Part shown: positions 1-10,088 of the stretch, in pieces
Position numbering within the stretch: the stretch's first letter is position 1
How the letters are laid out: each line of letters opens with the position of its first letter
Assembly (NCBI GenBank): GCA_000787465.1
Contig: JSYX01000064.1
Span: 1-64,000, forward strand
DNA: 64,000 bases
Origin: Thermomucor indicae-seudaticae
Lineage: Eukaryota > Mucoromycota > Mucoromycetes > Mucorales > Lichtheimiaceae
Reading direction: 5' to 3'
Notes under the pieces: model-generated
Database searches by the model: none
Told to the model about the DNA's origin: nothing
Seen by the model: the letters and a program-made list of their open reading frames with translations, nothing else
Program-made: the position numbers and the translations under genes

Positions 1-213
1 TATCTTCCATCGTATGCACCTGAGCTCAATCCTATCGAACAGTTTTGGTCGGTCGTCAAGAGCAAAGTTAAGCGCAACAGGTTATTGGAAAAGGAGACAC
101 TGATGACTAGAATCAGCGAAGCATCCAATAGCTTAAGGTTGAGCGATTTTGAAGGTTTTGCCTCTCATTCTCATAAATGCTTAGATAAGTGTCGCAACAG
201 AGAGCAACTCTGA
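1..213 (+). mobile_element. C-terminal fragment of a Tc1/IS630-type DDE transposase
   Basis: Frame 1 is open from the first base to TGA at 211-213 and gives 70 residues of a DDE superfamily endonuclease. It starts inside the hallmark YLPSYAPELNPIEQFW, where the Glu of NPIE is expected to be the third catalytic acid and the following FW is typical of Tc1/mariner-IS630 transposases. A basic tail follows (KSKVKRN). The 5' part of the gene lies outside the window, so completeness cannot be judged. I did not find a convincing terminal inverted repeat downstream. Classification as this superfamily is secure; activity is unknown. Confidence 0.85.
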
Positions 214-3200
214 TGTGGTTCTCAAGAAAATCGATATTTGTACATTCGGGTGATCATGGGTTACGACAAAATCTGGATATGCGACATCTGATTTTTCAGC
301 ACATGCAATCTATTTTGGGAAATGCGAAATACAAACTTGGGAGAATGTGACATCCGTTTTTCATTGGGGACGAAATTACTTTGTGAAAAGAGTGTATAAC
401 GCGGCTAAAGTAGATCGCGTGCCGAATATATGAGATGTTATGAGAGTTGCTTAAGCGGGTTATCTATGCCGTGGACTGTCTATTAACAGCTACAGAACCA
501 CTGAGCTATCAGCTGTTTCGCGCTATAATTGCAGTCGCTCCAGGCCTTAATTAATAGCATGCCAGTAAAAGATCGTGTGTGGTCAGATTTGGACTAACAT
601 GTCGACCTACTCATTGCACTTTAGCTTTGGATTAAGCATTTTTTTTCTTTACTGCGAACACCTTTATCATTTTGGAAGTACAGTACTGGCCGTTTCTAAT
701 CACTTGACATCCTATCTTTGCGCTGAGTGCATGGTGCACTCTTCATTAAAATTTTTGGCAATCCATCATTTAACACATAAACGACGCCTTTGGAGTATTC
801 GGCGTTTGCCAATACCGGGTTCATATGATTTTTATGCAGACAGTTCTCTTTAAAACGCTCTAAAGTTGGCAAGAACTTGGATACAGACGGAACAGTGAAC
901 GCATTGCGCGCAGTGATCAATCGTCGGTGAAGATTGTTCAACGTGATTGTAAAGATCGGAATGAGATCGGAACGGAGACAACGCCCATCGTAATGCAACA
1001 TTTTCGTCGGCGAACAGCTGGATGGGTACCAAGCTGCTGTTCTCGCTGACGACGGTAAGACCCAATGGATGAGGCGTTCTCTGTACAGTGTGCTGCATCA
1101 GTTATTTGTCATTTTCTTTCTGGATTTGTCGGCCCCGAGGGACCTGCAAAAAATTGAGCTTAACGACAGGTTAATGTCATTAAACAGTAAACAAAGGATG
1201 GGTTCATTTCAATTTTACCGTTCGTCCTTCCTTCATGGAAATCATCACGAGCAGCGCTTCATGCCATGCCTACGACTCCCCCCTTTAGAGGAACTTGAGT
1301 AAAAATGACCACCAGGTGCTAAGGGGGAATGCAAGAAAGAATTGAATGCCACAGGAACAAACATCAGCCATTCAAGCAAACACATAACAGTCATAAGAGC
1401 CTGCACGCGGACACAGTAATTCACGCCGCAGGTGACTCCATGAAAAGTAGGGAAAATTGAAAGATGAAAAACGAAAGCACAGGCCACATTCTCGCCTTTT
1501 TATACCTTTTTCCATCGGGCATTTAATTTTTCCTGATTTTGAATTAGCGCCGTCACCGCTGCATGAACTCCCAAAGCGGATTCATGCTGCGAGAAAGAAG
1601 CACCAAGAGGTTGCGTCATAACCTGCTTTATTTGAACCTACCATTGCAGAAACAACTTGCGGTGAAACACTCAAGATCCCCATCTGATCACATTTGCAAA
1701 TGATCGACCCAATGCCGATGAATCATTAAACGCGTACACGGTCGCCTCCCACAAAGCGTAACTCGCGGGTGATGGGACTTACACACCATCAGATACTGAA
1801 TAATCTGTCTGAGGAATCTATAACCTAAGAGACAACTATTTCAAATACAGTGTGAGAAATAGCAGCGAGGTGCTATGTGGATAGCATAAGCGAGCGTAGC
1901 GAGCGTGGCCAGCAGGCATTATGATCAGGGGCGTGGACTACGCCATGAGACAGTCTTACGTATGGAAAAAGCCGCCTGTAATAAGTCTGACGGAGGCGTT
2001 AACATGGGAGCACGGTCCCGTGATGCCCGCCGCCGTACATAGCGTTGACTTTGTGCAATAAACATGCTTTTTAAAGAGAACCATTGTTTTCTGCAACTTC
2101 AAGTTCGGGTGTGTTGTACTTGCTTTGGAGAACTATGATGGTTTCTTCATTTGTGGTTCTGTCAAGAGATATATCGATGCAAGCAATAGCAGAAGCCGTT
2201 GATATCCACTGGAACAAAGTTAATTCTAAGACGGTTCCTGGCACTGGCATTGACGTAAGCGGTCTCACAACGAGACGACCAGCAAGAAGCGTGCATACGG
2301 GAAGTGCCAACATTCTACTTTACCATAGTCCTTGTAAATGGCTTTTATGTGCACTTGTTAAGCGTCAAAGTGTGATATGCGACAAATAAAGAGTCTGATA
2401 TAGAAGGTAAGTCTGTGCGCGAAACCTAGTTCTCGAGTGTTTCGAATGTTGCGTAAGAAACACGCGAATGGCAGTTGGATAGGAAGCCTGATGTCCGGCA
2501 TCAATTGTCAAATGTGCGAGTAGTGATGAACACGGCTTTTAAAGGCTTGCCACAGGGAAACTTCTCATGAATCATGGTTTTTTGTACGACGCTGACTATT
2601 TCATTCTCAACTTCCGTTTCTCTTTCCCTTTTCTTTGCTTCCACTGTGTTCATGATGCAACCATTTGGCGACCAATTTCGACGGGGAGCGCTGATGAGTG
2701 GGCTGTTTGTAGGCCTGGCGATAGGCGCAACCAGCTTTTTAGGGCAAGTAGAACGAAAGGACAGACAAGAACCGATATTAAGAATTGTATATACATACAT
2801 ACAGCACCAGTCGAACTATCGCACCCACTGTGTCTTATTATATGGCCGTATCCGTGGCTGCTTGGATGAGTAAGTGCTCTTGAAAGCAGCCCTTGGTTTT
2901 TTTTTTTTTAAGCTAGATATGAAGCAGGCTTGCGGAACCTGTTATCAGCACGAGAACGGTTTCCGGCATTGTTATTACAATCGGAAGCAGCTCACGCCAA
3001 TACCCCACTAAAGCACCTGAGATTGCTTAACAATGCGCCAGCGTCGATATCCACCCATATCTATTCATCGTCCTCCAACTTTGTACAATCCACCCAAGTA
3101 TTCCATTAGAGTTTTGTAAATATAGGAACTATTGTTTTCCGTGGCTTTTTCGTTTTCGTCCTCTTTGTGCCACCGAGATATCAGCCTTTCCCAAACTCGT

Positions 3201-3723
3201 AAAACATCGATCCTTAGATCGAAAAGTTAATCACTACGTTACAGCGAGCGCCCACTGCATTAGGCGAGGCAACGCTGAGAACGAACATCCTGTACAATAT
3301 CGACATAGAGTTCGCTACTCATCGAGATCTCTATAATCAAGCCGGATAACACGCATACTAGTGTAAACGATCGTGTCCTAACTGACGACTCGTTGATCTC
3401 GCGCCAGAATGTACGCGATTACAGTGATGTTCGTCTTTTTTGACTTGTACACCAACAGATTCAATGCTTCGCAGTTTCTATTTGGAGACAGTAAGCGTGT
3501 ATCAATGGCGAGGTTGATGGTCCAAGCACGATCCAATAGCGGTAGACGTTAGATCCAAAGACAGGGACTGCATATATGTAGAAAACTTGTATTTGAGCAG
3601 ATAAATTACATCACGTTAAAAGAGAAAGGTATCTCCAATAAATAAAAGGAACACTAAATACAGAGACGAAAACAAGTACGGAGGTATATATATCTTACAA
3701 GAAGAGATTGGAGCAAGTTCAGG
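214..3723. other. Intergenic region, no secure gene
   Basis: Both strands hold only short open frames. Two are mildly protein-like. A minus-strand 38-codon frame at 1506-1619 begins ATG and ends in front of a GT, as an exon would. A plus-strand frame at 2649-2871 opens with a hydrophobic helix (start MMQPFGDQF). Neither has a recognisable family. A GCGAGCGTA-type direct repeat lies near 1889-1905. The last 120 bases are AT-rich and probably hold the 3' UTR of the GATA-factor gene. Confidence 0.5.
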
Positions 3724-4834
3724 TCATGAAGTAGTACTCGTGGTGGTAGTAGTATTATCGTCTTTTTCGTGCAAGGAGCTGGCGGTCGTAGTTGATGACG
3801 GCGATGGCGAAAGCAGGGACACGTCTTGATTACTGTTACCATCATCATCCTTATTATTATCCTTGGCTGCTGCTGCTGCTGCTGCTTCTTCGGCTGCACG
3901 TTTACGTTCTAACTTTGCATAATCTAAAAGAAAGAAAACGCGGTGAGCGGGGAGGCAGCAAACACAGAGTAACGCAACGTACGAAGGCCACATGCATTAC
4001 AGAGAGTTCTGGCACCATCGGGTCCTCGTCGCCACTCGGGAGTCTCCGAGATATTGCAAGAGTGACAGCGACCTTGAAACACAGTTTTCTTCTATACAAC
4101 ACATGAGAGAAAAACATGGAGAATAAGACGATGTCAACTTACCCTGCGTTTACGTTGACGAATGGTTTGATCACCAGGCTGCCGTAAAGCCAGATGATCA
4201 CTCCCAGTAGTCTGAAAGAGAAAAAAGAGAGAAAAGCGCATTAGGTTCCTCTCTTGTCTCTCTTACATACAATAGCGTACATACATAGAATGTGCCAGAA
4301 GGGCTATAATAATAGATGGACTGTCGTTTTTCTTCTTGTGCAGCCAACTGATGTTTCTGAAGTCTCAGCAGAGCGTTCAGGATTTCGTTGGCCCGACCGA
4401 TCATGTCTTCCAGCCAAGGTGTCTTGTTAAACAGATGATGCATGTCGTCTAGCGGTGTTGTCACTGCTTCATGTTGCTGCCGGATCATTGTATCACGCAT
4501 CGTCATGCAATTGTTGATAATCTAAAATCATCCATCACCAATCAGCTTCACACAGAAAGACACAAGCAAGATCAAGTACCTGATCCATGTCTTTGTGAAT
4601 GCTTTGACGCACCGCGACCAGATGTTCATGGTTCGGCAAAGCGTAAAGTGGCCGGGATGGCGTGGCTGGTGCTGCTGCTATTGTTCGTGTTGTTGTCGAT
4701 GGTGATGGCCAATCCTTTGCAAAAGCAGAAGGTGCAGGCGGCGAAGGCAACGAAGTGGGCGGACGCCAAGCGGCTGCTCCTTGGTCGATACTAGAGATCG
4801 GTGGAAGTACAGGTCGTTGATTCGCTCTGTACAT
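3724..4834 (-). CDS. GATA-type zinc-finger transcription factor, NsdD/SUB-1-like
   Basis: Five exons read on the minus strand (4580-4834, 4285-4521, 4143-4211, 3983-4091, 3724-3923) join in frame to 289 residues. Exon 4 encodes one GATA finger of the form C-X2-C-X18-C-X2-C (CHSC ... LCNAC), containing TPEWRRGPDGARTLCNACGL and continuing into HYAKLERKR, the wording typical of NsdD/SUB-1 regulators of sexual development in ascomycetes (family knowledge). The N-terminal half has a Pro/Ser/Thr-rich segment, then a helical region (about residues 68-150). A poly-Ala run and acidic/Ser/Thr tail follow the finger. I see no PAS domain, so it is not a classical white-collar-2 protein. It should be a nuclear DNA-binding protein recognising GATA sites. 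All introns are GT-AG. An exon upstream of 4834 cannot be excluded. Confidence 0.85.
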
Positions 4835-6014
4835 ACAAGTCTTTTAACACTACCTGCATAGATGAAAAGACAGAGGAGAAGGCTTACTCTTTACAGGGCT
4901 GCATGAAGCCAAAAGGAGCAGGGAAAGAAGGGAAGAAAAAAAGAGAGATACAGTTTGACAATAAACTGAGATTTGGGGTTTTTGATGTGGAGTAAAGCTG
5001 CCCCGAGCATCGGGGATTTGCATTACGTTTTTTACGTAAAATACAGCCCATCTTATCAGCTCGTTCTGCATCCTCATTGGCAGAAAAGTAAACACATTTG
5101 ATCGGCAGATTGTTCCTGTACCTTATCGGATCTGCTCCGGCTAAAAAAGCCGGATACTTTACCGATGCTGCTTCCATGTCGTTGGAAAGCTCTGTTCGCG
5201 CACGTGGTGAGAACAGCTCCAATCGATGAAAAGGACTGATAGCAAGTCTCGCTATGTAGCTGTGGTTTTGTGTCAATGTACCAGTGTTTAAGCGACATGG
5301 AACGGGTCAGCAGACAGTGCGTTGCACAGCCAGGTCTTAGCTCTATACGCTGTGTACGACAATTTACCAATTTCATGATTTGTAATGCGTCAAGCTAGAC
5401 TCCATCCAGGATTTCCTATCTTTGTATCAACCTTAGTGGCCCGATGTTTGGTACCCTGGACTTTGCATCCATTGTATGCATCATTGGGTCATAGGACATC
5501 TGGTTGCAAAAACTGTCAATAATAAAGTACCTTATTGATGCATTTTAGCGCCATCGCAGAGTCCCTTGTGAACTTTTAAATTATAATTGCGCTAACAGTT
5601 TATGGCAATTCTGTTCCGTTATATCATAGTGCATATTCCCACGCATACAGAATGTTATGCTTCTTTCTTCAGACTCTGCTAAAACCCAAATACCTTTAAC
5701 TGAACCTGTAAATTGCCTACAAAACACAGTTGTAGCTCATAATAGGTAGCGATTCGTCGCTGATGCATCACGCCCAGGATATTTACTGTACAGTTTAGGC
5801 ACTGATTCTGTGCAGAAGTCGTGACGAATCTGCCCAGACTTTTCCTTATGCGGGCCATGCTATTGGCTTTTACCAGTTGAGGGAGGCAAAACACAAGAAG
5901 CAGATCGCATCTTATAATAAACACTTCTGTTGAGTCTCACTGACCCGTCCACATAACATCTACGCACCAATTTCCAGTATCCACAAAAGTTTGTCCTTTG
6001 CGCAGTTTATTTCT
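4835..6014. other. Intergenic region between GATA factor and RidA gene
   Basis: This 1.2 kb stretch lies upstream of the GATA-factor gene and downstream of the RidA gene (both minus strand), so it should hold the GATA gene promoter and RidA 3' end. Open frames up to 130 codons on the minus strand (4884-5276) show no family motif and low-complexity composition. I see no RNA gene. Confidence 0.5.
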
Positions 6015-6654
6015 TTAGTCAGCCAAAGCAACGCACTCGATCTCGACAGCGACGTCCTTGGGAAGTCGAGCCACCTGAACAGCGCTACGAGCAGGCTGGT
6101 GGTTCTTGAAGAACTGTTGTTTTATACCAATTGAGTTGTTTGCCAACGACCAGGGTTCTCTCTTTCTTTTTTCTTACCGAAGCATAAACTTCATTCATGG
6201 CAGCAAAATCGTTCATGTCCTTCAAAAAGACAGTGGTCTTGACAACCTTGTCCAGGCTCGAACCAGCCGCCTTCAAGACCTCAGACACGTTCGTCAAACT
6301 TTGACGCGTCTGTTCGACGATGCCGCCTTCCACGACGTTGCCTGTAAAGAAAAGGAGTTGTCAACATACCTTTCCAAACAATACTCGGTAGTCTGGTTCT
6401 TACCGGTTTCAGGCACAACCGGAATTTGACCCGAGGTGTACACGAAGCCATTCACCTTGATGGCCTGAGCTGTTGACACGGAATCAGCAAACAGTAGAGA
6501 ACCGCTTTCACTTTTTTCCCTATATGTTACCGTAAGGGCCAATAGCAGCAGGAGCAGAGGAGGTTTCTGTAACGCGCCAGATATTTAATCAGTAAGCAGT
6601 ATATTGATAGACTCACTTATGTTTCAACTTACGGACGCGAGTGAGAGTCGACAT
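6015..6654 (-). CDS. RidA/YjgF/UK114 family reactive intermediate deaminase
   Basis: Five small exons (6633-6654, 6531-6566, 6404-6469, 6178-6341, 6015-6113) splice to 128 residues, the usual length of the family. The product reads through the expected landmarks: [19 protein letters not shown] near the N terminus, a central [20 protein letters not shown], and the C-terminal segment [20 protein letters not shown] that includes the conserved substrate-binding Arg. Family members form trimers and hydrolyse reactive enamine/imine intermediates such as 2-aminoacrylate; fungal versions (Mmf1, Hmf1) are mitochondrial or cytosolic. No clear mitochondrial presequence is visible. All four introns are GT-AG and 61-66 nt or so. 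The fit to the family is strong. Confidence 0.93.
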
Positions 6655-7424
6655 GGCTCGAACAAGTGAGGGAAACATCGCGGACAAAGAAAAAAGTAGC
6701 GGTCAAAAAAGAGATGTTTCGCCGAATCTCATCTTAAGCCAATCATTTTACGCCAAAAGTATAATCTCTGAAAAAGAGTTGTGAGAAGACCACAATGTTG
6801 CCACGCAACTCCTCCAGAATGACAACTCTTCCATTTTCGTAAGAGCAAAATAGACGATAGATCAAAGAGAAATATGTAGATAACCTGGAAGTTTTCTCTT
6901 CCGTTCTTCCGGCAAAAAGGACCAAAGAAGATCCACAAACTTCCGACGGTCTGTGACTTTCTAAGGTGCTCTCCGAAGAGGTATTTAAAGGGAGTCAGTC
7001 CTGCACCGCATTTTTCTTTTTTCTTTAGACAAATCTTCCAGTTCTTGGAAAGTATGATGAAAGCTCGGGCTAATAAACGATCAAGCTTCCAGAGGGGGGA
7101 CCTTATGGTTTTCCTTTTGGGAGGTCTGACGAAGCACGCTGGGCCAAACTTGTATAAACCACACCACACAGCGTGTTTGCCTTGGCGATCTGACTAATAT
7201 CGTAGCCAAATTTTCGTCCAATCAAATTCAATAAAGATCTCGAAATTTCCTGAAACCCTCGCCGTCTTTCCTTGCTGCGAACATTGCTCATTGCTGCAAT
7301 CCGTCGTGGCATTTCCCATTTCGTTGCACTCGTATCTATTCTTGACTTTGTCATGTCTACGAGTGGCCCAAGTAAAAAGCATGGTACTGTGATCTTTTAG
7401 TTTCGCCATGATGACAGATCGTGA
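6655..7424. other. Divergent intergenic region (RidA / SGF73 promoters)
   Basis: The two flanking genes are transcribed away from each other, so this 770 bp should carry both promoters. Minus-strand frames here (up to 146 codons) have no recognisable motif and I treat them as chance. No repeats or RNA genes seen. Confidence 0.5.
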
Positions 7425-9417
7425 ATGGAGGACTCATCGGGTGGGAACAAAAAAAAAGCTGAACTATTGTCAGAAGAACAACAAGCAGTATTGAAACAGA
7501 AGGGAGCAGAAATTGAACAACTTCAAACAGGTATAAACGTGATACGACTCATCGAGAAGAAAAGGGAGTATTAAAAAGGAAAAAAATAAAGACATCACAT
7601 CACTGTCAAGACCTCTGGTATCCTCTGGGGAAGATTGGACGAAACACGTCACACCGGGTACCCTTTCTGTGTTCCAAGAAGAGTCCAGCTGGGACCGTTT
7701 GTCGATCAAACCAGATAGCGGACTGTTGAAAAAAAACAACGACAACAACAATAGTTTGAAGGCGGCTGCTAGTACGTCGTGGAGAAAGATGCAGGATGCG
7801 CTCGCGTTGGGATCGTCGGATGAGGGTGGTAAGCGGGGACACTCTCTACTTCCTACAGTCAACAGCAACGTATAACATCTTGTTGTTGTAAAAGGAGAGC
7901 ACGACGATAGCTTATCGGAGGAAGAAGAGCTGTCTCCGATAGCAACCAAATTTGATCAAAGTGAGCGAAAGACGTATGGGGCAAGACCCATGGAAGAAGA
8001 GCCTGTGGTTGTCCAATGTAAAGCCTGTCAGCGTCCTATCTTAGCTAGCAGTTTTCCGAAGCATGCAGGTAAAAGAATAAGGATCCACCATTCCTCGTCT
8101 CCCCTGTTTTGGCTCACTTGAAGTCTAGAAACATGCAGCCAAGGAATGAAGAAGCCTAGAGCATTGACAATGGACCCAGAACAATCTAAAATGCAAGCAA
8201 AAGGGATATTTTCGGATGATGAAGATAACGAAGACGAACCATCGGCAAAGAAGAGGAAGCAGGCTGATAAAGTAAAAATGGAAACAGATGGTAATTGGCT
8301 CTTGCTTAAGTGGACAAACACGTAGCTGACCAATTTTTCTTGTTTAAAAGCTATCGATCCGTCTAATATTCCGGCCAAGAGGCCTCCTTCAGCCATTGAA
8401 AAGCCAGAGAAGAAGAAACCCAAAAAGGAAAAGGTAGCCAAACCAAAGGCCACACCGCGACAGAAAGGTACGATGCATGTGTGCCTCTGTTGTCTGTGTG
8501 ACAAGTCTAACAACCGCCCCCCTCCCCTTAGCACCGCTTGACCTTGACAAGCAGTGTGGTGTTATTCAAGGACCCAACAATTTGCCCTGTACTCGGTCAC
8601 TCACGTGCAAGACACATTCGATGGGTGCGAAGCGTGCCGTGGCTGGGCGGTCTCAGCCATACGACGTCTTACTAGCTGCCTACCAAAAGAAAGCCATTGG
8701 AAGACCGCAGTGTAAGTTATTACAACTCCTGTGATAGCCCTGTTGTGGAAACTTATCCTCCCGTAAAAAACAGCATCCGGTGCCAGTGCGACAGATCGGA
8801 AAGGCACCACTGTGTCGGCGAAAGCGACCAAGGCAAGCACAAAGAAAACAGCTTCGCCTATTCCGGGCAGTAGTAGTAGTGGTACTGGTGCTGCTACTAC
8901 CGGCGGTCCACACGGAGAATCGGGACCTAATAACGAAGAAACGTTTGTAAACTCTGATGAAGAAGTTGAAAATGTGATGCAAGCCGTGCGACAAAGCTGT
9001 CCGGCTCCTCTCGCGGAGAAACCATTCTACTTTGTCAAGAGACGTCGACAATGTTACAGGTTACGAGATGTTTTGCTTGATACGATTACGCCCAAGAGCC
9101 CACCACCACCACCGCCAACACCTACTACTGTGCTCCAAAGCGACCCTCATCATCTCAATAACCAGCAACAACAACAACAACAACAACAGACTTCTTTCTA
9201 TGAAAATAGCATGCACCACCACCAGCAGCACCACCAGCAGCATCCGTTCCAGACCTCTGCCTATCCTCCACCTCCTCCTTCGATGCAACAGACCCATCTG
9301 CCCATGAATAATCCTGCTGCCGCTGTGCCTTCGGGCATGATTGGCTTTTCGTCGGGATCCATGGAGGGTGCCATGTTTAATCCGACTGGGAACACGGGAT
9401 TTTCTGTAAAGAATTAA
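7425..9417 (+). CDS. SGF73: Sgf73/ataxin-7-like SAGA deubiquitinase-module subunit
   Basis: Seven exons (7425-7530, 7592-7828, 7895-8068, 8129-8290, 8351-8467, 8532-8711, 8774-9417) give about 539 residues. Exon 3-4 encode an N-terminal zinc-binding motif ([20 protein letters not shown]), and exon 6 encodes the SCA7 domain: DLDKQCGVI, then [19 protein letters not shown] and [14 protein letters not shown]. These two modules in this order define Sgf73/ATXN7, which anchors the deubiquitinating module to the SAGA coactivator. Lys-rich linkers surround the SCA7 domain, and the C-terminal 200 residues are low-complexity with Gln and His runs. The first exon uses a weaker donor (GTATAA) and its acceptor ends in AAG, so the very N terminus is the least certain part. 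The gene is divergent to RidA. Confidence 0.88.
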
Positions 9418-10088
9418 CTTCCTTATGACTCGAATAAAGTGTCGCGGTGCACGTTCCGCATAGAATTGCACACTCATCACGGAACTGCGCCGAGCAATCG
9501 TTTATGTAAAGAACTGGCTATGTTTCCCTTATAGGGTTTTGTCCTCTATAAAGCAATGTTGCTTGTTTAGGCGATCGGTTTCCTACGCGTACTGATCGTT
9601 GTCAAAAACTGTAGAGCGATTTTGATGCATCTTACTGAATATTAAAGACCATCCCAGTCAAAGAACGATTGGCTTTCAACAGTGTTCTTGTTTCTGTTCA
9701 AGTTGCCAGAGAAGCGACCATTGTCCTTGGAAGCATGACTTAAAAGCGCACCGAGCAGAATGATGGCGCGTCACAAGACACACCAACTGGCCAATTTTCT
9801 TTGTTCGAACGTGCCTTTGACAACTGGATTTAAGATACCCTCAATGCTTAGGTCTATATTCATAAACCAGGCAAGGCTGACCTAAGACGTGCAGAAGAGA
9901 TCGTAACATCAACTAAGAAGCAAATGACAATGCGAGCTTCCTCGTCATTCCAGTTACGTTGCTGGCTGCTGCAGATCTTGCACTTAAAAGTTTAACTGGC
10001 AACTCTGTGGGACAATCAAGTTGCATAGGGACCTTACACAATCCTTCATTATCTTTTTTTTCTAAGCCCTATCTTTTCAGTTTGCGTA
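9418..10088. other. Intergenic region upstream of NagZ-GNAT gene
   Basis: No gene seen. A T-rich tract (10051-10062) lies just upstream of the next start codon. The region presumably holds the SGF73 terminator and the promoter of the following gene. Confidence 0.5.

Noticed and set aside
6729..7169. 146-codon minus-strand open frame
   Set aside because: No motif or conserved composition; lies in a divergent promoter region.
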